Below are positions 1 through 7,111 of a DNA stretch of 23,092 nucleotides, piece by piece; positions within the stretch are counted from its first letter, which is position 1, and each line of letters begins with the position of its first letter. The notes under the pieces are model-generated. The model worked only from the letters and a program-made list of their open reading frames with translations, was not told the origin of the DNA and searched no databases. The DNA lies in NCBI GenBank assembly GCA_025357895.1, contig JANYLL010000304.1:1-23092 (forward strand), in the 5' to 3' direction. The position numbers and the translations under genes are program-made. The stretch comes from Ignavibacteriota bacterium (lineage in GTDB: Bacteria > Bacteroidota > Ignavibacteria > Palsa-1295).

Positions 1-314
1 TATTTCATTTCAAATTCTGTGTATGCAAAGATAACACATTCGTGTGGTGATTGTTCGTCGGTGCTAAAAAATTGCCCTATTTTCAGAACCCGGACTTATG
101 GTATTTTTTTTTGTATATTGGAAGTGAGATGAAAGGTAGCATGCCCTTCGGGAATTAAAAATGTAAAATTAAAAATTAAAAATTTGGAAGGAAAGCGGTG
201 AATGTCTAAAGTTAGTATCTTGACTTATAAAGGGTTATTTATGGCTCAAGGGGGAATATTGAAGTATGAAAGATGATTAGGGATTGAGTTGGTTTCCGCT
301 TTTGTTGAACCTCT
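1..314. other. AT-rich intergenic region, no gene seen
   Basis: No convincing coding frame was found on either strand. The stretch holds a short A/T-rich iteration at about 153-185, where ATTAAAAA-type 8-mers follow one another, and poly-T and poly-A runs near 105-115. It probably contains the promoter of the gene starting at 315. A sequence TAGTATCTTG near 213-222 resembles the Bacteroidetes -7 element TAnnTTTG but lacks one T, so I do not call it a promoter. Confidence 0.5.
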
Positions 315-638
315 ATGAATATCATTTTTTCCGTCATTTTGCTCATCGGAGCGCTGTATTTTGTTTGGTGGGGCTATAAGAACCTTCTTAAGCGCGAGCA
401 CGATCCGGATGGAGATAGCGGCGAAGGCGTTGCCTGTCATCTTTGCGGATTAGGATTTCCGCGAGAGCAAGTTGTCGTTGTCGAAAAAAAAGCAGGCTTC
501 GAAAATTATTTCTGCGGAAATTGTATTGCAAAACTTGCCGCTGATTATAATGACCTTGTACGAGAGGGAAGCGCACCGGCGATCTTCACGGAGCATGTTT
601 TGAATGGTGATGACGGAGTAGTAGCGAGGTATAATTAA
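315..638 (+). CDS. Small membrane-anchored CxxC/CxxC protein, function unknown
   Basis: The product is 107 residues. Residues 3-20 form a single hydrophobic segment (probable N-terminal membrane anchor), followed by a basic stretch (KNLLKREH). A soluble part carries two CxxC pairs, CHLC at 41-44 and CGNC at 67-70, a spacing typical of a zinc-ribbon or rubredoxin-like metal site. The last ~30 residues are acidic and show no recognisable motif. The ATG at 315 is the first start in frame and has no Shine-Dalgarno sequence, as is usual in this window. The next gene in the same direction is the tRNA-dihydrouridine synthase, but a 90-bp palindrome lies between them, so an operon is uncertain. I do not recognise the family. 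Metal binding is inferred only from the four cysteines. Confidence 0.7.
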   Translation: MNIIFSVILLIGALYFVWWGYKNLLKREHDPDGDSGEGVACHLCGLGFPREQVVVVEKKAGFENYFCGNCIAKLAADYNDLVREGSAPAIFTEHVLNGDDGVVARYN

Positions 639-643
639 GAATA

Positions 644-733
644 TCTGAACCATGATTTTGGGGGATTTTAGGGATTAAGGAGATGGGACTCTCATCCTCT
701 TAATCAAATAATCCCCCCAAATCATTGTTCAGA
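644..733. repeat. 90-bp imperfect palindrome between the small gene and dus
   Basis: The left arm begins TCTGAACCATGATTTTGG at 644. The reverse complement of the right arm, read from 733, begins TCTGAACAATGATTTGGG. The arms continue to match over about 40 bases each with scattered mismatches (both contain GGGGGATT, then GATTAAG) and meet near 688. No T-tract follows on either strand, so it is not a standard terminator. Its form suits an intergenic repeat or miniature mobile element. I recall similar TCTGAACCATGATT-type intergenic palindromes in Bacteroidota genomes, but could not check this. Confidence 0.75.
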
Positions 734-745
734 CAAAAAAAAGAT

Positions 746-1741
746 TTGTCTAAGATTAAAAATATCGACCTTGGCTCACGCCCACTTCTCCTTGCACCGA
801 TGGAGGATGTGACGGATGTTTCCTTCCGCATTATTGCAAAGCGGATGGGAGCCGATGCGGTTTATACTGAATTTATTTCGTCAGAAGCGATCATTCGTCA
901 AGCCGCAAAATCCATGAAAAAAATGGCGATGCTTGAAGAAGAGCGTCCTCTTGCAATTCAGATCTTTGGCGGAAATCCTGATGTGATGCGTGAAGCAGCG
1001 CAAATATCAGAAGCGGCTGGTCCGGATTTTATTGATATTAATTGCGGCTGTTGGGTAAAAAATGTTGCCGGCAAAGGTGCAGGTGCGGCGCTCTTAAAAG
1101 ATCTCCCTCGTATGGAAGCGATGGTCAGAGCAACAGTTGATGCAGTAAAACTTCCTGTTACCGTGAAAACAAGAATCGGATGGGATCATGATTCAATAAA
1201 TATTTTAGATGTTGCGCCAATGATCGAGCAAGCCGGAGCTTCGGCACTGACGATCCATTGCAGAACAAGATCCCAAGGGCATAGCGGTCCTGCGGATTGG
1301 AGTTGGATTCCGAAGATCAAACAGCTCGTTTCGATTCCTATTTTTGTCAATGGCGACGTGAATTCTCCTGAATCTGCTCTTCGAGCATTCAATGAAACGG
1401 GATGCGACGGTGTGATGATCGCACGCGCTGCGATCAGCAATCCGTTTATTTTCCGTGAAGTGAAAGAATTTTTTGCAACAGGTACGTATTCAGCAGCATC
1501 ACTTAATGAGAGAATCGAATTATGTTTAAACCATTTGCGCCATTCGCTTTCTTTGCATTCTGAAAAATACGGAATTCCGGCATTCAGAAAATATTATCTC
1601 GGCTACTTCAAAGGTATTTTCGGGGCAGCAAAACTCCGCGCCGAATTAATGACGATGGATACGTATGCCGAAGTCGAGGAAAGATTATATAAATTTGCGG
1701 AGAGTTTTGAAATGCAGGAGGCAGGAGTTCTTAATGCTTAA
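746..1741 (+). CDS. tRNA-dihydrouridine synthase, DusB-like
   Basis: This FMN enzyme reduces specific uridines in the D-loop of tRNA using NADPH. The reading frame can be extended to a TTG at 725. I prefer the TTG at 746 because it gives MSKIKNIDLGSRPLLLAP, the usual DusB N-terminus, and because 725 lies inside the 644-733 palindrome. In the 331-residue version, family landmarks appear in order: APMEDVTD (FMN site, near 17-24), NCGCWVKNV with the catalytic Cys at 102, TVKTRIGWD, IHCRTRSQGHSG, VNGDV and GVMIARAAISNPFIF. The residue after the catalytic Cys is Trp, where the common motif has Pro. Length and domain order are normal. The gene ends 5 bp from the convergent ABC permease, with no room for a separate terminator. 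Confidence 0.93.
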   Translation: MSKIKNIDLGSRPLLLAPMEDVTDVSFRIIAKRMGADAVYTEFISSEAIIRQAAKSMKKMAMLEEERPLAIQIFGGNPDVMREAAQISEAAGPDFIDINCGCWVKNVAGKGAGAALLKDLPRMEAMVRATVDAVKLPVTVKTRIGWDHDSINILDVAPMIEQAGASALTIHCRTRSQGHSGPADWSWIPKIKQLVSIPIFVNGDVNSPESALRAFNETGCDGVMIARAAISNPFIFREVKEFFATGTYSAASLNERIELCLNHLRHSLSLHSEKYGIPAFRKYYLGYFKGIFGAAKLRAELMTMDTYAEVEERLYKFAESFEMQEAGVLNA

Positions 1742-1746
1742 TTCTT

Positions 1747-2970
1747 TTACTCCTGTCTCAGCGCTTCGATCGGATTCAACTGTGCAGCTTTATACGCCGG
1801 ATACCACCCAAAGAAAAGACCGACGGCTGTTGCAGCACTGAAAGCTAATATCACTGCAGATGGAGAGATAATAAGCGTCCAACCATTTTGATTGGAGACG
1901 ATGTAGCTTGCAAGAAAACCTCCGAAGACTCCGATGATGCCACCGATGAGGCTAAGAGTTAAGGCTTCCGTTAGGAATTGAAATAGGATATTAAAAGATT
2001 TTGCTCCGATGGATTTACGAATTCCGATTTCCCTGGTACGTTCAGTAACACTAACAAGCATGATATTCATAATGCCTATTCCGCCGACAAGCAGGGCGAT
2101 GATCGCCGCACTTCGAAGTAAGAGAGAAAGTGTATCTGTAGATTGTTGAGCTGTCGCAGCCATCTCGATTTGGGAGCGGACACGGAAATCATTATCATTT
2201 TCGGGAAGCAGGCGGTGCTGTTCGCGCATAATTCTGGTGATATCGGCTATCGCAGCAGGAGTAGCATTTTCATTAACAGCACTTGCAAATATATCATCAA
2301 GTCGCGTCGTCCCCATCAGTTTTTTTTGAACTGTTGCAAAAGGACCAATGATAATATCGTCTTGATCCTGACCGAACGAATTCGACCCTTTTTCTTTCAA
2401 GACTCCGATAACAATAAACGGGACTTGCTTGATACGGATTGTAGCTCCGAGGGGACTTACATCTTCTCCGAATAAATGTGTGACAACAGTTTTGCCGAGA
2501 ATGCAGACTTTTTTTCCAGATGCAGCATCTTCATCGGTGAAAAGCGAGCCTGTTTCCACGCTGTAATTTCTGATCTTCAGGCAGTCCGGAGTTGTGCCGC
2601 CGATACGTGTTGACCAATTTGCGCTGGGAGCAAGGACTTGGGCACGGGTATCAACCCAAGGAGCAACGGCACTCAGTAATGGCGAGCGCCGTAAAGCATC
2701 GGCATCCTTTTCTGTGACGTGATTGCCGCCGCCTGATCCCGATGAAATTCCTCCGAAATTCGAGGGACCCTGATCGATCTGAATCATATTTGTGCCCATC
2801 GAAGAGATCCTATCGGTAACAGCTTTTGATGCGCCTTGTCCGATCGCTGTAAGCGTGATGACGGAGCCGACTCCGATAATGATGCCGAGCATCGTCAGCA
2901 TAGCGCGCATCTTATTACTGATGAGCGATTGAAATGCCATGACAATACTGCTTGATAGCTGGGTAAACAT
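1747..2970 (-). CDS. MacB/FtsX-type ABC transporter permease
   Basis: The 407-residue protein has the MacB layout. One N-terminal membrane segment (about residues 20-45) follows an amphipathic start. A large extracytoplasmic MacB_PCD-like domain with a glycine/serine-rich loop near 72-85 comes next. A C-terminal FtsX domain with three membrane segments (about 283-310, 330-360 and 370-395) includes the signature TERTREIGIRKSIGA. It ends ALRQE, typical of the family. Members work with a LolD/MacB-type ATPase, and often a membrane-fusion protein, to extrude lipoproteins, peptides or antibiotics. Neither partner is present in the window: the 700 bp upstream contain no ATPase. The substrate cannot be deduced. 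No Shine-Dalgarno sequence precedes the ATG. Confidence 0.9.
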   Translation of the reverse strand: MFTQLSSSIVMAFQSLISNKMRAMLTMLGIIIGVGSVITLTAIGQGASKAVTDRISSMGTNMIQIDQGPSNFGGISSGSGGGNHVTEKDADALRRSPLLSAVAPWVDTRAQVLAPSANWSTRIGGTTPDCLKIRNYSVETGSLFTDEDAASGKKVCILGKTVVTHLFGEDVSPLGATIRIKQVPFIVIGVLKEKGSNSFGQDQDDIIIGPFATVQKKLMGTTRLDDIFASAVNENATPAAIADITRIMREQHRLLPENDNDFRVRSQIEMAATAQQSTDTLSLLLRSAAIIALLVGGIGIMNIMLVSVTERTREIGIRKSIGAKSFNILFQFLTEALTLSLIGGIIGVFGGFLASYIVSNQNGWTLIISPSAVILAFSAATAVGLFFGWYPAYKAAQLNPIEALRQE

Positions 2971-3204
2971 AGAAAATTAACGAATAGGGATATAGCTTCG
3001 TTCGATAGTTTTGTACCAGAGAGGAGAAATACCGTTTTTTAAAACCGATTTTCTCATCACATCGTATATTTTTCAAGCGGGTCATTGAAAACTGAAGTAT
3101 TTAAAAAGGTATAAGAAGAATATTTGAATTCTGTAACAATTTGAGTCAGAGCATCTAGTATCTTTGTACCAGAGTTTACAATGACTTTGAAAAATGAGTT
3201 TCTG

Positions 3205-3276
3205 ATCGTAAGCATGGTGTAGCGATCTTGATTGGGGAATAAGGATATGTTGCACTGTGCTTACGATAGATTTTTT
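3205..3276 (+). repeat. Hairpin/T-tract element, copy A
   Basis: A perfect 10-bp inverted repeat, ATCGTAAGCA (3205-3214) and TGCTTACGAT (3258-3267), encloses a 43-nt loop containing TTGGGGAATAAGG. Six Ts follow at 3271-3276. It aligns along its length with copy B at 3441-3519. On the plus strand the stem plus T-tract resembles an intrinsic terminator with an unusually long loop; a structured small RNA 3' end is another possibility. Confidence 0.6.
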
Positions 3277-3440
3277 AGCAATTTCCTGTAGCTTTTGAAA
3301 TGCAAACGAACGCATCGCTGCATACGAAGTCGTAATGGATCTGGGCAGTGAAGAGGAACGGGAGACAGCCGAATTATTGAAAACGAAATTTCCTTTCAGT
3401 GAGAACGAAGATGTTTTCTCTTTGAAAGATGACAATTTTC

Positions 3441-3519
3441 CCATCGCAAGCACGGCGCTCTCAGCCTGAATTGGGGAGTGAAGGCAGATAGAACTTCGCC
3501 TGCGATGGATTATTTTTTT
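3441..3519 (+). repeat. Hairpin/T-tract element, copy B
   Basis: The outer stem pairs CCATCGCA (3441-3448) with TGCGATGG (3501-3508). An inner stem pairs GGCG (3454-3457) with CGCC (3497-3500). The loop contains TTGGGGAGTGAAGG, matching the loop of copy A. Seven Ts follow at 3513-3519. Where copy A has a T-A pair in the stem (3209 with 3263), copy B has C-G (3447 with 3502), a compensatory change that supports a conserved structure. Confidence 0.6.
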
Positions 3520-3556
3520 GATCTATGGCCCTCTCACGAATATAATGTACTACGGC

Positions 3557-3589
3557 AACGCCCTGCTCCCAAAGCAGGGCGTTTTTTTT
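3557..3589 (+). terminator. Strong intrinsic terminator, plus strand
   Basis: An 11-bp perfect stem, AACGCCCTGCT and AGCAGGGCGTT, encloses a 5-nt loop, and an uninterrupted T run completes the signal. The T run is only on the plus strand. No protein gene on that strand ends just upstream, because the last clear plus-strand stop is that of dus at 1741, behind the minus-strand permease. It therefore probably ends an untranslated transcript from the 3.1-3.5 kb region. Confidence 0.85.
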
Positions 3590-3675
3590 CTCCCTGCGAG
3601 AAGATTTTTTTTAAAGGGACGATATGCTCTTCCTATTAACACGCAGTTTCATTTTGCTTTCTTGAGGCAATATTT

Positions 3676-4941
3676 ATGTTTAACCAAAGTATTTTTTTCT
3701 GCAAGACTCCTTCAGGATTTCGCCGTTTTTTTCTCCGCTCCTCGTTACTCTGTCTTATACTTATAATGAGTAATAGCTCTGTGAATGCCTATGATACATT
3801 TTGGCATTCAAGTGCAGCAGCGGAAGCAGGACATAAATACGGTTTCAGCGCAGATGCAATTAAAGTATTTCAATTAAGTAGTTTTTGTATGGATTATTTT
3901 GGACCGTTTGTTAGTGAGATAATCGGTACTGTGGAAACAACTGTAAGTTACCTCGAGTTTAGAGATCTTCCCTTGACTGCCTCTACCCGCGCTGCATCCA
4001 AATTGATGCATTTTGATAATCTTGCAGGAGTGCTCGATCAGAATTGGAAGTTCGATTATATCTGGTCGCGTTTACTCGATAATACAAAAAAAACGATACT
4101 TTATTTTTATAATAATCCTAAACTAAAGGAAGATGAGCGTAAGATGCTTATCCTTATGACCATAGGCTCCTCGATGCACATGTTGGAAGATTTCTATAGC
4201 CATTCTGATTGGATACATTTTAATTTTGAGAAGATAGGATTTTCTCTGCAAAAGAACACTGATAGCTCTTTCCGCGCCCCAACGTGGTTTGAAGTACGGA
4301 AAAAATTTGGTGTTCCTTCATCGCTTGCCAATTCAAAAAATTGGAAATTTAAACTTGGTTCGGGAATATTTCCGCCTGTCGATAGTGCACCCCTTAGTAC
4401 GTTAGGCGTACCACTTTCTCATACAACGATGAATCATGACAACTCTCAACTTTTCTATAACGGCGAATCCCAGATCAGATTTCATGGATTCGGACTATAT
4501 CCTGCTACGGATTCAATAAGTGCGATCAAACACCAACTTTATTCTTTTCATACATCTGTCGGAGCTGCCGTTGAATGGATCGGACTTTTGGAAAATGATC
4601 CGGGCGTAAAGAGTGCAATTATCTTTGCGAAAGGATGGGATATGAAAAAAGTGGATCGCCATTTAGCCGACGATCTTGAAGACGGGATAAGCTCAATTAC
4701 CATGATATCCTGTATCCTGCGAAAGTGGGATGGCAGTTACCCGCCGCCGGAACATGCTAAAGATTGCGGCACCTTCAAATTATTAAAACATATTCACATC
4801 CCAAAGATTAGTAATAAATTCTGGGAAGCGTACCCGAAAGACAGCCTTTTGGAAAAATTATCTTTAGGCTTCGGCGATTCAAATGGGCATTATACGTTCG
4901 ATTCTCTTTGGGTAGGGCAGCATCCGATGAAACGGGATTAA
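3676..4941 (+). CDS. Secreted Het-C-like / zinc-dependent phospholipase C-like protein
   Basis: This 421-residue protein has an N-terminal signal peptide: basic residues at 16-21, a hydrophobic core at 23-31, and a likely cleavage after VNA at 38. The mature part is mostly alpha-helical. It carries HSSAAAEAG (44-52) near its start and SSMHMLEDFYSHSDW (165-179) centrally, with TTMNHDNS (250-257) later. The HxxxDxxxHS pattern (His168, Asp172, His176) together with early His residues and a downstream NHD is characteristic of the Het-C / zinc-dependent phospholipase C-like fold, where these residues would hold metal ions. Activity on phospholipids is inferred from the family only. There is no T9SS sorting tail. 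The gene ends 1 bp from the convergent gene at 4943. An ATG inside the signal sequence (residue 31) is an unlikely alternative start. Confidence 0.75.
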   Translation: MFNQSIFFCKTPSGFRRFFLRSSLLCLILIMSNSSVNAYDTFWHSSAAAEAGHKYGFSADAIKVFQLSSFCMDYFGPFVSEIIGTVETTVSYLEFRDLPLTASTRAASKLMHFDNLAGVLDQNWKFDYIWSRLLDNTKKTILYFYNNPKLKEDERKMLILMTIGSSMHMLEDFYSHSDWIHFNFEKIGFSLQKNTDSSFRAPTWFEVRKKFGVPSSLANSKNWKFKLGSGIFPPVDSAPLSTLGVPLSHTTMNHDNSQLFYNGESQIRFHGFGLYPATDSISAIKHQLYSFHTSVGAAVEWIGLLENDPGVKSAIIFAKGWDMKKVDRHLADDLEDGISSITMISCILRKWDGSYPPPEHAKDCGTFKLLKHIHIPKISNKFWEAYPKDSLLEKLSLGFGDSNGHYTFDSLWVGQHPMKRD

Positions 4942-4942
4942 A

Positions 4943-7078
4943 TTATTTTGCGATCACCAGCGATTTCGTAATCGGTGCCTGACCTTCGCCACTCAATCTG
5001 AAATAATAATTACCCGAAGATAGTCCCAAAAGATTTATCTGTAAAGAGTTGTTACTTGTCATCCCGTCTTTTTGCCTTGCGCCGAGAGCATCGAGAAGTT
5101 CATAGTGCAATGGGATCCCATTATTTTTTAGCAGCACTTGTATAAAATTTCGGGCAGGATTTGGGACGATGCTCAGGATGTCATACGCCTTACCATATTT
5201 TATAAAATTTGAAAGTGCTGGCGCACCGCATCCGATAAGTGTGAAATGCGTAACGTTGCTATCGGTAAGAGTTGCAAGGCATCCAGATGAATGTGTGGCG
5301 CCGGTAAGAGTAATATCAGTTTCCAATGTATCGGTTAAATACGCCACGCAGCGCAGCCTGCCAAGTACCGTCTCACCGCTGAATGCAAAACCAGGATCGA
5401 AATGCAGCGTAACCGTCGCAGTTGTTTTTGTAGTCTGCACCGGATCGGCTGTTACTCCGTTTATTGGGACGAATGCGAAGGGAGTAAGGAGAGAAGTGTT
5501 AAGACCATACTTAAGCTCAACTGATCCTCCACGTGGCTCTGCCGGGATTTGCGGACTATTAATATAAGTAAGGATATTGACCGTATCACCTGCATTGCCA
5601 GATAGCGAAAATCGTTTTGTATAAACAGCTTCTATGTTGCCCGGAACTTGTAAAAGAGTAAAATCAAAACTCGTATCAATAGTCTGAAATTCATCGTTCA
5701 TAAATTGTGCTCGTAATTTAAATGTCCCACCATTAGAATAAAGCGGAAAAATCTTTATAAGAAGTGTGTCAGGCAAACCATCGCAGGCAAGATGATGGAT
5801 CCACTGACTGCTGAATTGTGTCGAATCCAGCCCGTCAATAGAGATATTTTTCAGCAAAGTATAATTACACGAAAGATTTTCATAAAATAATCCAATATAG
5901 GAAGTATCACAGATTGTAGCCGCCGGAGTGAGATCATGGGTCATGGAAACACTTGATGTTAAGATTGTAGATGAGAGCGTACCATCGCCTCCGTTTGTTG
6001 TTTTCCAAAGATAATTTAATGGTATAATTTCAGTATCATTCCATGCCATCGTACCCGCATAAACAACTGCACCGCCACCTACTACACATAAATTATGAAA
6101 GTCGGGATCATCTATTTCTGCAAATTTCGGACCTGGAATAAATACCCAATCAATACCTTTATTTTCAGAACGCCAAATTCCTTGTTTTTTTACACTCGTA
6201 TCACCGATATTATTGCCGTTCGATTCTGGATCACTGTCATATTGAATACAATTATTTCCGGAAATCCAAGAGCTAATTTCAAAATAATTGGTTTTGATTT
6301 CCCAATTATCACCAAAGTCAGTGGAACCAACAATATTAGTATTTTCTCCGCCGTTATGGGAAAATGTCCGAAGGAGATCAAAACAATGCGGAAATGAGAA
6401 CATACCTGTAGTATTTGTAACGTCCGGCATATCCATTGACTTTAATATCCAAATATTTCCAGTATCCTTAGAAACTGCCAAGTCAATAGGCAATAGTCCT
6501 GTTTTATCAATATAGGTGCAAAAAACCAAGTCTTCTCTATTACCAAATACATTAGGTCTCATTACGGAAAAACCCACGTATAGTTGGGCTTGACTATAAA
6601 TAGTATCCCAAGTATTTCCGTCATTTTCAGTTTTTATTAATGGTCCATAGGTGTACCAACGGTCTTTGTTACCTACTGCAAAAACTTTTGTGTCGGTTGC
6701 ATATATGGAGCTAAAATTAAATACTCCCGGATAAATACTTTTCCATGTTTTTCCTGTATCTTTAGTTTCGAAAACACCTTTAGAAGTTGCCGCATATCCA
6801 TGTCTGAGAGAAATAAAATATATTTGTTTTATTTCGACTTTTATTGAATCAAAAAATTGTTCTGAGGTCCAATCTTTTCCACCATCTATTGTTCGGCATA
6901 GCTTTCCCAATTCTCCAACTTCACCATCGAATACAAAACCGATATTCTCATTCAGAAAATATGGCGTTGCTAAATAATATGATGTGGGGAGAGAAATTTT
7001 TGTCCAATTCTGCGCATTTGTATTCGTCCCAACAAGCATAGCGCCTAAAAAAAAACATATTGCGAGATTGCTTTTCAT
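4943..7078 (-). CDS. Secreted Asp-box (BNR/YCF48-like) protein with T9SS sorting domain
   Basis: This 711-residue protein begins with a signal peptide (cleavage near NAQ, residue 23). Its first half carries seven Asp-box-like motifs, such as TIDGGKDW (63-70), TKDTGKTW (105-112), TENDGNTW (150-157), SKDTGNIW (203-210) and STDFGDNW (252-259), spaced about 40-55 residues as in beta-propellers of the sialidase/YCF48 type. Residues ~515-600 look like a cohesin-type beta-sandwich (FSGETVLGRLRCVAY). The last ~80 residues form a type-A T9SS sorting domain with SIVPNPARNF, LLDALGARQ and LSSGNYYFRL. It is expected to be exported to the periplasm and then displayed or released by T9SS. No catalytic residues can be named. 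A TAnnTTTG promoter motif lies just upstream, overlapping the stop codon of amtB. Confidence 0.88.
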   Translation of the reverse strand: MKSNLAICFFLGAMLVGTNTNAQNWTKISLPTSYYLATPYFLNENIGFVFDGEVGELGKLCRTIDGGKDWTSEQFFDSIKVEIKQIYFISLRHGYAATSKGVFETKDTGKTWKSIYPGVFNFSSIYATDTKVFAVGNKDRWYTYGPLIKTENDGNTWDTIYSQAQLYVGFSVMRPNVFGNREDLVFCTYIDKTGLLPIDLAVSKDTGNIWILKSMDMPDVTNTTGMFSFPHCFDLLRTFSHNGGENTNIVGSTDFGDNWEIKTNYFEISSWISGNNCIQYDSDPESNGNNIGDTSVKKQGIWRSENKGIDWVFIPGPKFAEIDDPDFHNLCVVGGGAVVYAGTMAWNDTEIIPLNYLWKTTNGGDGTLSSTILTSSVSMTHDLTPAATICDTSYIGLFYENLSCNYTLLKNISIDGLDSTQFSSQWIHHLACDGLPDTLLIKIFPLYSNGGTFKLRAQFMNDEFQTIDTSFDFTLLQVPGNIEAVYTKRFSLSGNAGDTVNILTYINSPQIPAEPRGGSVELKYGLNTSLLTPFAFVPINGVTADPVQTTKTTATVTLHFDPGFAFSGETVLGRLRCVAYLTDTLETDITLTGATHSSGCLATLTDSNVTHFTLIGCGAPALSNFIKYGKAYDILSIVPNPARNFIQVLLKNNGIPLHYELLDALGARQKDGMTSNNSLQINLLGLSSGNYYFRLSGEGQAPITKSLVIAK

Positions 7079-7103
7079 GTAATCTATAACACCTTCGGAC
7101 GGG

Positions 7104-7111
7104 CAAAGTTA
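7104..7111 (-). promoter_or_regulatory. Bacteroidetes-type -7 promoter element
   Basis: Read on the minus strand this is TAACTTTG followed by C, matching TAnnTTTG exactly, about 26 nt before the ATG at 7078. Its TAA is the stop codon of amtB, so the promoter would be embedded in the end of the upstream gene. No good -33 TTTG was found at the expected spacing. Confidence 0.4.

Larger units (their letters stand above)
2971..3675. other. Gene-poor region with duplicated hairpin elements
   Basis: I find no convincing protein gene here. A 123-residue minus-strand frame at 3082-3453 has low-complexity, Ser/Phe-rich composition and spans parts of both hairpin elements, so I do not accept it. On the plus strand, short frames end in similar peptides in both element copies: TLKNEFLIVSMV before the stop at 3220 and SLKDDNFPIASTALSA before the stop at about 3471. 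They could be decayed 3' ends of a duplicated gene. An 11-base direct repeat TTGTACCAGAG occurs near 3010 and 3165. The stretch also holds the terminator at 3557-3589. Confidence 0.5.

Noticed and set aside
153..185. ATTAAAAA iterations as a CRISPR or regulatory array
   Set aside because: Units are 8 bp, contiguous and imperfect, with no spacers; simple-sequence DNA is the plain reading.
725..745. TTG at 725 as the dus start
   Set aside because: It lies within the palindrome and adds seven residues not typical of DusB. The TTG at 746 gives the standard N-terminus.
3082..3453. Minus-strand 123-residue open frame
   Set aside because: Ser/Phe-rich, no recognisable motif, no promoter or ribosome site, and it spans hairpin element A and part of element B. 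Best explained as a chance frame.
3518..3766. Plus-strand 82-residue frame overlapping the Het-C-like gene start
   Set aside because: It crosses a strong terminator and overlaps a signal-peptide-bearing gene in another frame.
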